A stretch of 64,000 nucleotides of DNA from Polaribacter sejongensis. GTDB lineage: Bacteria > Bacteroidota > Bacteroidia > Flavobacteriales > Flavobacteriaceae. The stretch is taken from NCBI RefSeq assembly GCF_038024065.1, contig NZ_CP150667.1, positions 2,363,501-2,427,500 of the forward strand. Direction: 5' to 3'. The notes beneath the pieces were generated by a model that was not told where the DNA came from, searched no databases, and saw only the letters and a list, made by a program, of their open reading frames with translations. Below, one piece after another: positions 17,259 to 26,286 of this stretch. The position numbers and the translations under genes were made by a program. How positions within the stretch are numbered: the stretch's first letter is position 1; the number at the start of each line of letters is the position of its first letter.

Positions 17259-17920
17259 ATAAGTCCGAATTTTAAGATTTTAGTATTTATAACTTCTCCG
17301 TTTATAGTACTATTTTCAAAAACAGGTGTTAATCCGTAATAAAGGTTGATATTAAACTCGTCATACCCCGTAGACAAAGTTAAGCCATACTGCAATTTAT
17401 TGTAATTAGAAACATCCTGATACTTAAAGGTATTCCCATTTTCATCATCAAACTGAAATTTATTAGAGAAATTGTAAGAGAATTTAATACCACCATATAT
17501 CCTCCAAAAACTATATTTATTTGCTGTGGAAGTTCTCCATCTAAGTTCTAATGGAAATTCTAAGTTATGAGATTTAAATAGATTAGCGCTAATAGTTTCA
17601 TCATTACTAAAATCTGTTGTATTGTTTATTTCTTCTACTTTAAGCTCATGATTAAAAAAATCAAAACCATATCCTACACCAGCTGCTATAGAGACATTAC
17701 CTTGTTTGTTTAAAATCACATCTTTTAAAAAGCCAACTGAAAGTCCATATGAAAAATTACTTTTAAATATTTCTTGGGGTTGATCTACAAACTGAGCATA
17801 AGAAACTGCCACATAAATTTGATCTTCTGCATACCTATCGCCTAGGTTTAAGGAATCTTTCTGTGCAAAAGACCCAATTACACTAAACAAAATTATAAAG
17901 AGAGTTAAGGCTATTTTCAT
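17243..17920 (-). CDS. Outer membrane beta-barrel (porin-like) protein
   Basis: 225 residues with a clean signal peptide (MKIALTLFIILFSVIGSFAQ, cleavage after AQ) followed by alternating aromatic/polar strands and a C-terminal Leu-Leu hydrophobic strand, as in the small flavobacterial PorT/OmpW-like barrels. No ligand or enzymatic motif is seen. It is downstream of the ExbB/ExbD cluster on the same strand, but a strong terminator (17984-18019) lies between, so it is probably expressed separately. Confidence 0.7.
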   Translation of the reverse strand: MKIALTLFIILFSVIGSFAQKDSLNLGDRYAEDQIYVAVSYAQFVDQPQEIFKSNFSYGLSVGFLKDVILNKQGNVSIAAGVGYGFDFFNHELKVEEINNTTDFSNDETISANLFKSHNLEFPLELRWRTSTANKYSFWRIYGGIKFSYNFSNKFQFDDENGNTFKYQDVSNYNKLQYGLTLSTGYDEFNINLYYGLTPVFENSTINGEVINTKILKFGLIFYLL

Positions 17921-17983
17921 ATATAAATCAAACGTTTTATAAAGTAAGAATATTTTATTAGAATTTTAATTTCTAAAAAAAAC

Positions 17984-18019
17984 ATAAAAAAAAGGATAAT
18001 TCAATGAATTATCCTTTTT
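17984..18019 (-). terminator. Intrinsic terminator of the ExbB/ExbD operon
   Basis: Perfect 14-bp stem AAAAAGGATAATTC / GAATTATCCTTTTT with a 3-nt loop; read on the minus strand it ends in eight T residues. Confidence 0.88.
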
Positions 18020-18041
18020 CTTAAAAATTATATTATATAGA

Positions 18042-18503
18042 TTACTCAGTCTTTTTAGAAGCAGAATAACTAATTTTAAGAGCATTTACATCTCTTAATT
18101 TTAATCTAATATCAATAATTGTACCAACACTAGATTCTGTATCTGCCTTAATAGAAGTTGTCATAAATGGAACTTCTGCCTCAGAAACTTTAGATCTTGC
18201 ATTTATTATAAATGCAGGGACTTCATCCGCAGTAGCAATTTTATCATTCAATTGAATTCTATTATAACTTGTACCGTACTTAGCATCTTTAGCTTTACCT
18301 ACATAAATAGTAGTCACCAAACTTTTATGCTCTAATTTCTTTACTTCTGTTGCCGAAGGTAGCCTTGGAGCATCAATTTGTAAAGAAGTTTCTCTCATGG
18401 TTGTAGTAACCATAAAAAAGAATAACAACATAAATACAATATCTGGTAAAGCTGCAGTATTTACTGCAGGCATTCCTTTCTTCTTTTTTCTAAATTTAGA
18501 CAT
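18042..18503 (-). CDS. ExbD/TolR biopolymer transport protein (short copy)
   Basis: 153 residues: a basic cytoplasmic tail, one TM helix containing the essential aspartate (TAALPDIVFMLLFFFMV), and a periplasmic domain. In the Ton/Tol systems ExbD couples proton flow through ExbB to movement of TonB. Last gene of the four-gene set exbB / 4-TM protein / exbD / exbD. Confidence 0.9.
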   Translation of the reverse strand: MSKFRKKKKGMPAVNTAALPDIVFMLLFFFMVTTTMRETSLQIDAPRLPSATEVKKLEHKSLVTTIYVGKAKDAKYGTSYNRIQLNDKIATADEVPAFIINARSKVSEAEVPFMTTSIKADTESSVGTIIDIRLKLRDVNALKISYSASKKTE

Positions 18504-18521
18504 ACTGTTAAATTTTAAAAA

Positions 18522-19142
18522 TTAATTTGTAGGTTCTTGATCTGAAATAATTTGAGGATAAGCTGTTTTGATAAACTCAACTTTATTTTTCAAATTCTCA
18601 TTAGCTCTATTATCCTTATAACTTTCTTCAAGTTCTTCAAATGGAATCTTGTATTTTTCAACACTTAGTCTATTTCTTAAAAAACTATAAGCTTTTAACA
18701 ATTCATCTTGAACAGTTAAATAAGTTCCATACTCTGTTAACCTATCACTTTGTACCGATATAATAGCTTTATTAGGGTGATCTGAAGAATCATCACTTCT
18801 ATCACCTTTACAATAACTACATGGTCCGGTAGCAACGCCATTTTCAACTTTACCTTCTCCTCCACCATTATCTACAAATGAGATAGCGGCTTCTTTTAGG
18901 TCTTTAATATCCATTCTTTCGCCTTCAACTAAAAGCTCATTATTTCTATTAATACTTACCTCAAAAATGTTTTTTTCCTTAATAACAGGTGGCACATAAT
19001 CTGCTGGTGGTTTTTCAGATAGTTTTTTAGAAACTCCTGAATCCACATTCATTGTTGTTGTTACTAAGAAAAAGATTAACAGCAAGAAGGCAATATCTGC
19101 CATAGAACCTGCATTAATTTCTGGATTCTCTCTTCTTGCCAT
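18522..19142 (-). CDS. ExbD/TolR biopolymer transport protein (long copy with CxxC insert)
   Basis: 206 residues, longer than a usual ExbD (about 130-150). The N-terminus has the TM helix with the proton-carrying aspartate (GSMADIAFLLLIFFLV). The periplasmic domain carries an insert with CSYCKG (about residues 102-107) and a Ser/Asp-rich stretch, followed by the usual ISVQSDRLTEYG strand and an extended C-terminal helix. The cysteine pair lies on the periplasmic side, where it may form a disulfide. It is separated from the short copy by 18 bp. Two unlike ExbD subunits may form a mixed dimer inside one ExbB pentamer; that is inference. Confidence 0.87.
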   Translation of the reverse strand: MARRENPEINAGSMADIAFLLLIFFLVTTTMNVDSGVSKKLSEKPPADYVPPVIKEKNIFEVSINRNNELLVEGERMDIKDLKEAAISFVDNGGGEGKVENGVATGPCSYCKGDRSDDSSDHPNKAIISVQSDRLTEYGTYLTVQDELLKAYSFLRNRLSVEKYKIPFEELEESYKDNRANENLKNKVEFIKTAYPQIISDQEPTN

Positions 19143-19146
19143 ATTA

Positions 19147-19602
19147 TTATGATTTTATTAATCCTTTTACTAAATCGTATACAAAGAACAAACTAGCTAC
19201 TAGGCCTAGACAAACGCTATACCATATACCCGTTCCTACCCATTGGTTACTAGAAGCTCCTGCTTCACCACCTACAAGTACTTTTCCTTGTGTATCAAGT
19301 ACAGCATTACTATCTGCTAAAAAGTAAGCAAAAACTAATACTACACCTAAAGCAGCAACTCCCATTAAAGTCTTTTTCAAATTTTCTGGATTTGTAAAAA
19401 GGCTAAATAAAGAAAGCAACACTGTTGCACCTACTGCAAAATAAAGTAATATAGTAGAAAATGTAACTATACTACCAACAGAACCACTTAAGGCTGCTGT
19501 ATCTCCCTCATCTGTCATAAAGATATTGATAAAGAGAAAGGCTCCAATTACAGCTATTACAGCTATAAATATGTTTAAAATTTTTGATAAATTATTTTTC
19601 AT
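19147..19602 (-). CDS. Uncharacterised 4-TM membrane protein of the ExbB/ExbD cluster
   Basis: 151 residues with four predicted TM segments (about 10-28, 45-65, 78-96, 125-145). No family motif is recognised. It sits 8 bp after exbB and 4 bp before the long exbD, so it is translated in register with the energiser and probably belongs to that complex. Confidence 0.75.
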   Translation of the reverse strand: MKNNLSKILNIFIAVIAVIGAFLFINIFMTDEGDTAALSGSVGSIVTFSTILLYFAVGATVLLSLFSLFTNPENLKKTLMGVAALGVVLVFAYFLADSNAVLDTQGKVLVGGEAGASSNQWVGTGIWYSVCLGLVASLFFVYDLVKGLIKS

Positions 19603-19610
19603 AATATATC

Positions 19611-20333
19611 TTATTTTTTATATTTCACTAATAAATCTATTAATTGAATAGATGCATCTTCCATGTTATTTACAATACTATCGATTTTAGATACGATGTA
19701 ATTATAAAAAATCTGTAAAATAATTGCTACTATTAAACCAAATACAGTTGTTAATAATGCTACTTTAATACCAACAGCTACAACTCCAGGAGAAATATCA
19801 TTTGCTACTGCAATCATATCAAAAGCCTGAATCATACCAATTACCGTACCCATAAACCCAAGCATCGGTGCTAAAGCAATAAATAAAGATAACCAAGAAA
19901 TATTTTTCTCTAAAAGTCCCATTTGAACTCCTCCATAAGAAACTACAGCTTTTTCTGCAGCATCTACACCTTCATCTACTCTATCTAAACCTTGGTAAAA
20001 GATAGATGCAACTGGTCCTTTAGAGTTTCTACAAACTTCTTTAGCAGCTTCTATACCACCAGAACTTAAAGCATCATCTACACTTGCTACTAATTTCTTA
20101 GTATTCGTTGTTGCCATGTTTAAATAAATAATTCTTTCAATTGCAATTGCTAAACCTAAAATTAAGGCTACTAATACAATTCCCATAAATTCTGGGCCAC
20201 CCTCAATAAAACGTTGTTTTAATTCTTGGTGGAAAGTTTTTGACTCTTCAGCTGCTTCTTGTGCGAAAGTTGATTGAATAGCTCCAAAAAACATAAATCC
20301 TGTTACGGATAGGACATTTACTACTTTTTTCAT
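19611..20333 (-). CDS. exbB: ExbB/TolQ/MotA proton channel protein
   Basis: 240 residues: an N-terminal hydrophobic segment resembling a signal (FFGAIQSTFAQ), then three TM helices with the family block LAPMLGFMGTVIGMIQAFDMIA and the third helix GIKVALLTTVFGLIVAIILQIFYNY. ExbB forms the pentameric channel that surrounds ExbD and powers TonB-type transport. It is the first gene of a four-gene operon. A TonB gene is not nearby, so the partner is encoded elsewhere. Confidence 0.9.
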   Translation of the reverse strand: MKKVVNVLSVTGFMFFGAIQSTFAQEAAEESKTFHQELKQRFIEGGPEFMGIVLVALILGLAIAIERIIYLNMATTNTKKLVASVDDALSSGGIEAAKEVCRNSKGPVASIFYQGLDRVDEGVDAAEKAVVSYGGVQMGLLEKNISWLSLFIALAPMLGFMGTVIGMIQAFDMIAVANDISPGVVAVGIKVALLTTVFGLIVAIILQIFYNYIVSKIDSIVNNMEDASIQLIDLLVKYKK

Positions 20334-20542
20334 CTTTGTTATAATTAATTTTTAATAGTTAACGGGTTAAAGATATTAATTTTCATCCCAAAAAAATAAT
20401 ATGAAAGACAATTTAACTAAAATAATTAAAAAATCATCCCTCTATTACTTTTGAGAGTGCCAAGTAACAAAAAAATATTGAGCATTTAAAAAAAAAATCA
20501 ATGTATTTGATGTTAAAAACTTCAATTAACTCAATAATATGT

Positions 20543-21586
20543 TTAAAAATGATAATTATCAGTTAATTCGCCTCTTAAAGATTTCTCAAAGAAATATTTA
20601 AACTCATCATCTGATAGGTTTTTATCTAATAAGTACATTAACTTAGCTATCGCAGACTCCGTAGTAATATCTCTACCATTAATCACTCCTATTTCTAAAA
20701 GCAGTAAACTTGTATCATAATGCCCCATCATTACCCTACCACTTTTGCATTGGGTTACGTTTATAATTTTAATTCCTTTGTCAATTGCCGTTTTTAACAA
20801 ACAAATAAAGCTTTCGGAATTGGGTGCATTACCAGATCCATACGTTTCTAACACAACTCCTTTTAAATTAGGAATATTTAAAATACTTTCTACTACCAGA
20901 TTTGATATCCCTGGAAACAACTTTAAAATAACCACTTCATCAACCAAATGCTTTCTTACAATTAATGCTTCCTCTTGTTCTTCTTGATGAATTAAATGCT
21001 CATTAAATTTAAGGTGCACTCCACTTTCTGCTAATGGCGGAAAATTCATAGATGTAAACGCCTCAAATAACTCTGAACTTATTTTAGTGGTTCTATTTGC
21101 TCTATATAACTTGTATTCAAAATACAAACAAACTTCAGATACAATTGGCTTTCCATTTTTATATGCACACGCTACCTCTATAGAAGTGATTAAATTTTCT
21201 TTAGCATCTGTCCTTAAATCTCCAATTGGCAGTTGAGATCCTGTAAAAATGATTGGTTTTTGTAAATTTTCTAACATAAAACTAATCGCAGAAGAAGTGT
21301 ACGCCATGGTATCGGAACCTGTTAACACAACAAAACCATCAAATTTTTTATAATTTTCTTCAATAATTTCAACAATACTTATATAGTATTTAGTATTCAT
21401 GTTTGATGAATCTATTGCATCTTCAAAAGAAATACTTTCTATATTACAATTTAACTGTTGCAATTCTGGAATTTTTTCTACAATCTGACTAAAATCAAAT
21501 GCTTTTAAGGCATTTGTCTTATAGTCTTTCATCATACCAATCGTTCCGCCAGTATATATAAGTAATATGTTAGGTTTTCTTGTCAT
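20543..21586 (-). CDS. ansA: L-asparaginase, type I
   Basis: 347 residues from ATG 21584-21586 (MTRKPNILLIYTGGTIGM); an upstream in-frame TTG at 21607 would add seven charged residues and is not used in relatives that I recall. The two catalytic threonine motifs are visible: TGGTIGM (T12) and the TGSDTMAYT block about residue 90. The cytoplasmic type I enzyme hydrolyses asparagine to aspartate and ammonia. It lies 209 bp upstream of exbB in the same direction, but the A/T-rich gap suggests separate transcription. Confidence 0.92.
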   Translation of the reverse strand: MTRKPNILLIYTGGTIGMMKDYKTNALKAFDFSQIVEKIPELQQLNCNIESISFEDAIDSSNMNTKYYISIVEIIEENYKKFDGFVVLTGSDTMAYTSSAISFMLENLQKPIIFTGSQLPIGDLRTDAKENLITSIEVACAYKNGKPIVSEVCLYFEYKLYRANRTTKISSELFEAFTSMNFPPLAESGVHLKFNEHLIHQEEQEEALIVRKHLVDEVVILKLFPGISNLVVESILNIPNLKGVVLETYGSGNAPNSESFICLLKTAIDKGIKIINVTQCKSGRVMMGHYDTSLLLLEIGVINGRDITTESAIAKLMYLLDKNLSDDEFKYFFEKSLRGELTDNYHF

Positions 21587-21681
21587 TTTGTCATTTTTAT
21601 CTTCCAAACAATAAATTGGAATACTTTATGTTGTAAATTTATCAAACAAAAATGAAATACAATTTTTAAACAATATAAATT

Positions 21682-22380
21682 ATGATAGGATTCTATATTT
21701 TAATTGGAGTAATTGCTTTGGCTAGTTGGTTAGTGAGTAATACGCTGAAGAATAAATTTAAAAAATACTCTAAAATTCAGCTTAGAAACGGGATGAGTGG
21801 TGCAGAAATTGCAGAAAAAATGTTAGCTGATAACGGTATTTTTGATGTAAAAGTAATTTCTACTCCTGGTAGATTAACAGACCATTACAACCCTGCAGAT
21901 AAAACAGTAAATTTAAGTGAGTCTGTTTACAACCAAAGAAATGCTGCTGCTGCTGCAGTTGCTGCGCATGAATGCGGTCACGCAGTGCAACATGCACAAG
22001 CATATAGTTATTTAACAATGCGATCTAAATTAGTACCCGTTGTAAGTGTAACTTCTAAATTTTCTCAATGGTTAGTAATTGGTGGGTTAATTATGGGAGC
22101 AGCTTCAGGAGCTACAGGAATTGGTTTTTACATTGCCGTTGCAGGTTTAATTTTTATGGGCTTTGCAACAGTTTTTAGTTTTGTTACCTTACCTGTAGAA
22201 TATGATGCTAGTAATAGAGCATTAGCTTGGTTAAAAAACAAAAACATGGTTTCTCAAGAAGAATTAGCGGGAGCAACGGATGCTTTAACATGGGCTGCAA
22301 GAACGTATTTAGTTGCTGCCTTGGGTTCATTAGCAACCTTATTATATTGGGGAATGCAAATTTTAGGAGGAAGAGATTAG
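21682..22380 (+). CDS. Zinc-dependent membrane metallopeptidase (YugP family)
   Basis: 232 residues: N-terminal TM helix, then NLSESVYNQRNAAAAAVAAHECGHAVQHA with the zinc-binding HECGH (H96, E97, H100), two or three more TM segments, and VEYDASNRAL, whose Glu is the likely third zinc ligand. This matches the neutral zinc metallopeptidase family (B. subtilis YugP). Substrate unknown. Divergent from ansA, and followed by two successive hairpin terminators. Confidence 0.9.
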   Translation: MIGFYILIGVIALASWLVSNTLKNKFKKYSKIQLRNGMSGAEIAEKMLADNGIFDVKVISTPGRLTDHYNPADKTVNLSESVYNQRNAAAAAVAAHECGHAVQHAQAYSYLTMRSKLVPVVSVTSKFSQWLVIGGLIMGAASGATGIGFYIAVAGLIFMGFATVFSFVTLPVEYDASNRALAWLKNKNMVSQEELAGATDALTWAARTYLVAALGSLATLLYWGMQILGGRD

Positions 22381-22398
22381 CATCGCAGATGCTTTTTT
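22379..22398 (+). terminator. Short terminator overlapping the metallopeptidase stop codon
   Basis: AGCATC-gca-GATGCT followed by T5; its first bases are the last two of the TAG stop. Confidence 0.6.
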
Positions 22399-22428
22399 GT
22401 ATTTACTTTTTAAGTGATAAATTAATTT

Positions 22429-22466
22429 AAAACACTTTTGATTCATTTCGAAAGTGTTTTTTTTGA
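22429..22466 (+). terminator. Second terminator after the metallopeptidase
   Basis: AAAACACTTT (22429-22438) / AAAGTGTTTT (22451-22460) followed by further T residues. Confidence 0.65.
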
Positions 22467-22539
22467 TTTATATTGATTGGAAACTTGATATAAAAGTAGT
22501 TTTATGAATACTGCTTTCGCAGGATAAAAGTTAAGCTGA

Positions 22540-22750
22540 CAAACAAGTTTATCCCAGATTGAACCTTTCGACAGGCTCAAGACAGGCTTTTTATTTGAGC
22601 TCTTTTTTACTGTCAGTTCCAGTGAATTTGTGAAGAATGAACAAATTTGTATCGAGAACATAAGTAAAAAAAGCGAGTAGTGAAAGCAGGAAATAGCTTC
22701 AAAAAATTAACAGATTGACAGTTTACAAAAAAGTAAACTTCGCAATGACG
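22540..22750 (+). repeat. Dispersed flavobacterial hairpin repeat, copy B, with adjoining module
   Basis: It begins CAAACAAGTTTATCCCAGATT and ends GAAAGCAGGAAATAGCTTC (22682-22700), as copies A and C do. Its interior carries CTGTCAGTTCCAGTGAATTTG (about 22613) and AAATTTGTATCGAGAACA, which pair as long arms. A second module (22711-22750) follows: CAGATTG, hairpin GTTTAC-aaaaaa-GTAAAC, and CGCAATGACG, matching the module nested inside copy A. No gene is seen in 22399-22836. Confidence 0.75.
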
Positions 22751-22836
22751 TGCATAAAAAAAACCTTCTTGATTTCTCAAAAAGGTTTCTACATTATTTA
22801 TTTAGTCTTAATTCTAAAAATCTTGATTCTTTTTAT

Positions 22837-24633
22837 CTAATCATTCAACTTCAATACCGCCATAAATGCTTCTTGCGGAATTTCTACATTACCAACCTGA
22901 CGCATTCTTTTCTTCCCTTTTTTCTGCTTTTCTAATAACTTACGTTTTCTAGAAATATCTCCACCATAACATTTTGCGGTAACATCTTTACGCAATGCTT
23001 TGGTAGTTTCACGGGCTATAATTTTTGCTCCAATTGCAGCCTGAATAGGAATATCGAACTGCTGACGAGGAATTAATTCCTTTAACTTTTCTACAATTTT
23101 CTTACCAATTGTATACGCATTGTCTGCATGTAAAAGTGCAGAAAGCGCATCTACAGGTTGTGCGTTTAAAAGAATATCTACTCTTACTAGTTTCGATTCT
23201 CTCATACCAATTGGCGAATAATCGAAAGAAGCATACCCTTTAGAAACAGTTTTTAAACGATCATAAAAATCGAAAACAATTTCTGCCAAAGGCATATCGA
23301 ACGTTAACTCTACTCTTTCTGTAGTTAAGTAAGTTTGATTCGTAATTTCTCCACGTTTTTCGATACACAAACTCATTACTTGTCCAACAAAATCTGACTT
23401 GGTAATAATACTTGCCTTGATAAAAGGCTCTTCTACTCTATCTAATCTCGATGGATCTGGTAAATCTGTAGGGTTGTTTAAAAGTAATATTTCGTTGGGA
23501 TTTTTCTTAGTATACGCGTGGTAAGAAACGTTGGGAACCGTTGTAATAACAGTCATATTAAACTCACGCTCTAAACGTTCTTGAATAATTTCCATGTGTA
23601 ACATTCCTAAAAACCCACAACGGAAACCAAAACCTAAAGCGGCAGAACTTTCTGGTTGAAACACCAAAGAAGCATCATTTAATTGCAATTTTTCCATAGA
23701 ATAACGCAACTCTTCGTAATCTTCTGTATCCACAGGATAAATACCAGCAAAAACCATTGGTTTTACATCTTCGAAACCATCAATTATTTCTGTAGTTGGG
23801 TTAAGAGCATCTGTAATAGTATCTCCAACTTTTACTTCTTTTGCCGTTTTAATACCTGTAATTAAATACCCAACATCTCCTGTTTTTACAGATTTTTTTA
23901 CAACTTGAGTCAGTTTTAAAGTACCAACTTCATCGGCAAAATAATTTTTACCAGTTGCCATAAACTTAATCTCTTGTCCTTTTTTTATTTCTCCGTTTAA
24001 AACACGGAAATACGTTTCAATTCCACGATAAGAATTGTAAACAGAATCGAAAATTAAGGCTTGTAACGGCGCATCTGGATCTCCTTTTGGAGCAGGAACT
24101 CTATCTATAATTGCAGCTAAAATATTATCAACTCCAAAACCTGTTTTTCCACTTGCGTGAATTACATCTTCTGGGTCGCAACCTAATAAATCTACAATAT
24201 CGTCTGTTACTTCTTCTGGATTTGCAGAAGGTAAATCTACTTTATTTAAAATAGGAATAATCTCTAAATCGTTCTCTAAAGCTAGATATAGATTAGAAAT
24301 TGTTTGTGCTTGTATGCTTTGTGCAGCATCTACAATTAGCAATGCGCCTTCACAAGCAGCAATAGAACGAGAAACTTCGTATGAGAAATCTACGTGACCA
24401 GGAGTGTCAATTAAATTAAGGATATAGTGTTCTCCTTTGTGCTCAAAATCCATTTGGATAGCATGCGATTTTATGGTAATACCACGTTCTCGCTCTAAAT
24501 CCATATTATCTAGTAACTGATCTTTCTTTTCACGATCTGTTACAGCACCTGTGTACTCTAATAACCTATCTGCTAACGTACTTTTACCATGATCTATATG
24601 TGCGATAATGCAAAAGTTTCTAATGTTTTTCAT
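22837..24633 (-). CDS. lepA: Elongation factor 4 (LepA) GTPase
   Basis: 598 residues from ATG 24631-24633 ([20 protein letters not shown]), the usual LepA length; a TTG at 24657 would add eight residues next to the promoter and is rejected. The G1 motif is AHIDHGKST (11-19), with DTPGHVDF and NKVDLP following. The C-terminal LepA-specific domain ends with [25 protein letters not shown]4 binds ribosomes and remodels stalled or maturing particles at the cost of GTP. A -7 element is at 24662-24669. Confidence 0.97.
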   Translation of the reverse strand: MKNIRNFCIIAHIDHGKSTLADRLLEYTGAVTDREKKDQLLDNMDLERERGITIKSHAIQMDFEHKGEHYILNLIDTPGHVDFSYEVSRSIAACEGALLIVDAAQSIQAQTISNLYLALENDLEIIPILNKVDLPSANPEEVTDDIVDLLGCDPEDVIHASGKTGFGVDNILAAIIDRVPAPKGDPDAPLQALIFDSVYNSYRGIETYFRVLNGEIKKGQEIKFMATGKNYFADEVGTLKLTQVVKKSVKTGDVGYLITGIKTAKEVKVGDTITDALNPTTEIIDGFEDVKPMVFAGIYPVDTEDYEELRYSMEKLQLNDASLVFQPESSAALGFGFRCGFLGMLHMEIIQERLEREFNMTVITTVPNVSYHAYTKKNPNEILLLNNPTDLPDPSRLDRVEEPFIKASIITKSDFVGQVMSLCIEKRGEITNQTYLTTERVELTFDMPLAEIVFDFYDRLKTVSKGYASFDYSPIGMRESKLVRVDILLNAQPVDALSALLHADNAYTIGKKIVEKLKELIPRQQFDIPIQAAIGAKIIARETTKALRKDVTAKCYGGDISRKRKLLEKQKKGKKRMRQVGNVEIPQEAFMAVLKLND

Positions 24634-24661
24634 ACTTCGTTTTCTAACTGCGTTCAACTGA

Positions 24662-24669
24662 CAAAGATA
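24662..24669 (-). promoter_or_regulatory. -7 promoter element of lepA
   Basis: TATCTTTG on the minus strand, 28 nt before the start. Farther upstream two direct copies of TAATTTTTGCAGT (24708-24720 and 24728-24740, 20 bp apart) could be protein-binding sites. Confidence 0.6.
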
Positions 24670-24800
24670 GGTAAATAAGTTTGTGAATTAAATAACTAAA
24701 AGTATCTTAATTTTTGCAGTTGATAGCTAATTTTTGCAGTCTACAAGGAAAGCATTTTTAAAACCTTGTTAAGTGTGTTCTTTTGTTCTGTAAATAACAA

Positions 24801-24832
24801 ATTAGAAAGAGATTTACAAATCTCTTTCTAAT
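24801..24832 (-). terminator. Perfect hairpin folded around the EF-hand gene stop codon
   Basis: 15-bp arms ATTAGAAAGAGATTT / AAATCTCTTTCTAAT with only two unpaired bases. One arm is the last codons of the EF-hand gene and the other its 3' UTR. The T tract after it is broken (TTTGTTATTT), so termination is likely but not certain. Confidence 0.6.
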
Positions 24833-25089
24833 TCTGCAATTGCAATCTTAAATTCGTCCAAATTGATGCATTCATCTCCAGATTTATCATAGCCTTTTAT
24901 CAATTCACCAGCTACAATTCCTCTAAAAAAACCGCTGATATCAGCATCTTTTAATAGGTCTTTTACTTCATCTTTATTTAATTTCCCGTCTTTGTCTTTA
25001 TCAAAAAAAAGAAAAGCTTCTGCCGGACTTTGAAATTTGCTAGTGATTAAAAAACTGATTTTTTTTAAAATATCTTCTTTTGCTCCCAT
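24814..25089 (-). CDS. Small EF-hand calcium-binding protein
   Basis: 91 residues from ATG 25089 (MGAKEDILKKISF); an in-frame ATG at 25125 would give 103 residues and cannot be excluded. Two 12-residue EF-hand loops are visible: DKDKDGKLNKDE and DKSGDECINLDE, each with Asp at positions 1, 3 or 5 and Glu at 12. No signal peptide, so cytoplasmic. Role unknown; a calcium sensor or buffer is likely. Its last codons form one arm of a perfect hairpin. Confidence 0.8.
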   Translation of the reverse strand: MGAKEDILKKISFLITSKFQSPAEAFLFFDKDKDGKLNKDEVKDLLKDADISGFFRGIVAGELIKGYDKSGDECINLDEFKIAIAELERDL

Positions 25090-25236
25090 AATATAATTTG
25101 ATTCTTTTATACTGTAAGATATCATTTTATTTTAAAAAAACAATGCTTTTCATATTTCTAAAGGGCGAATTTAAAAGCTATCAGTGCTTCAAAAACCGAA
25201 GAAAATAATTTTCAGCTAAAAAAGGCTAAAAATCAC

Positions 25237-25244
25237 TAAATTTG
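25237..25244 (+). promoter_or_regulatory. -7 promoter element of dusB
   Basis: TAAATTTG, 17 nt before the TTG start at 25262. Confidence 0.55.
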
Positions 25245-25261
25245 CAAAAAATTAAATCATT

Positions 25262-26260
25262 TTGATTAAAATCGGCAACATAGAATTACCAGACTTTCCT
25301 CTTTTATTAGCACCAATGGAAGATGTTTCTGACCCTCCTTTTAGAGCCTTGTGCAAAGAACAAGGCGCAGACGTGGTATATACAGAGTTTATTTCTTCTG
25401 AAGGCTTGATTCGTGATGCAGCAAAAAGCATTATGAAGCTAGACATCTATGAAAAAGAGCGTCCAGTAGGAATTCAGATTTTTGGAGCTAACTTAGAATC
25501 GATGTTAAAAACGGTGGAGATTGTAGAAAAATCGAATCCAGATATTATAGATATCAACTTTGGATGCCCTGTTAAGAAAGTCGTTTCTAAAGGTGCAGGA
25601 GCAGGAATTTTAAAAGACATAGATTTAATGGTTTCATTAACTGAAGCGATGGTAAAACACACAAATTTGCCCATTACAGTTAAAACGCGTTTAGGTTGGG
25701 ATCATGATTCTATTAGAATTGTAGAAGTTGCCGAACGTTTGCAAGATGTAGGATGTAAAGCAATTTCTATTCATGGTAGAACGCGTGCCCAAATGTATAA
25801 AGGTGAGGCAGATTGGAAACCAATTGCCGATGTAAAAAACAATCAAAGAATGCATATTCCTGTTTTTGGAAATGGGGATGTAACTTCACCTGAAAAAGCA
25901 ATGGAAATGCGTGATTCTTATGGTTTAGATGGTTGTATGATTGGTAGAGCTGCTATTGGTTATCCTTGGTTTTTTAATGAAATAAAACACTTCTTTAAAA
26001 CTGGTGAACATTTAGCAAAACCAACAATTGCACAACGTGTAGAAATAGCAAGAAGACATTTACAAATGGCCATTGATTGGAAAGGACCTGTATTAGGTGT
26101 TTTTGAAACGAGAAGACATTATACCAATTATTTTAAAGGGATTCCGCATTTTAAAGAATACAGAATGAAAATGGTAACTTCTGATGATGCAAAGGATGTT
26201 TTTGCTACGTTTGATGAAGTGGAAGCTAAATTTGGGAATACGATTATTCCTCAGTTTTAA
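25262..26260 (+). CDS. dusB: tRNA-dihydrouridine synthase DusB
   Basis: 332 residues of the FMN-dependent Dus family that reduces uridines in the tRNA D-loop. Motifs: PLLLAPMEDVSDPPFR, DINFGCPVKKVV with the catalytic C102, and SIHGRTRAQMYKG. It starts at TTG 25262; the frame is closed by a stop at 25253-25255 and holds no ATG before it. Its 3' end lies 26 bp from the convergent permease gene. Confidence 0.94.
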   Translation: MIKIGNIELPDFPLLLAPMEDVSDPPFRALCKEQGADVVYTEFISSEGLIRDAAKSIMKLDIYEKERPVGIQIFGANLESMLKTVEIVEKSNPDIIDINFGCPVKKVVSKGAGAGILKDIDLMVSLTEAMVKHTNLPITVKTRLGWDHDSIRIVEVAERLQDVGCKAISIHGRTRAQMYKGEADWKPIADVKNNQRMHIPVFGNGDVTSPEKAMEMRDSYGLDGCMIGRAAIGYPWFFNEIKHFFKTGEHLAKPTIAQRVEIARRHLQMAIDWKGPVLGVFETRRHYTNYFKGIPHFKEYRMKMVTSDDAKDVFATFDEVEAKFGNTIIPQF

Positions 26261-26286
26261 ATTGATTTAGCTACAAAAAACTACCC

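Noticed and set aside
22443..22661. 72-codon frame on the minus strand
   Set aside because: It runs through repeat copy B and a terminator and contains repeat-derived peptide sequence.
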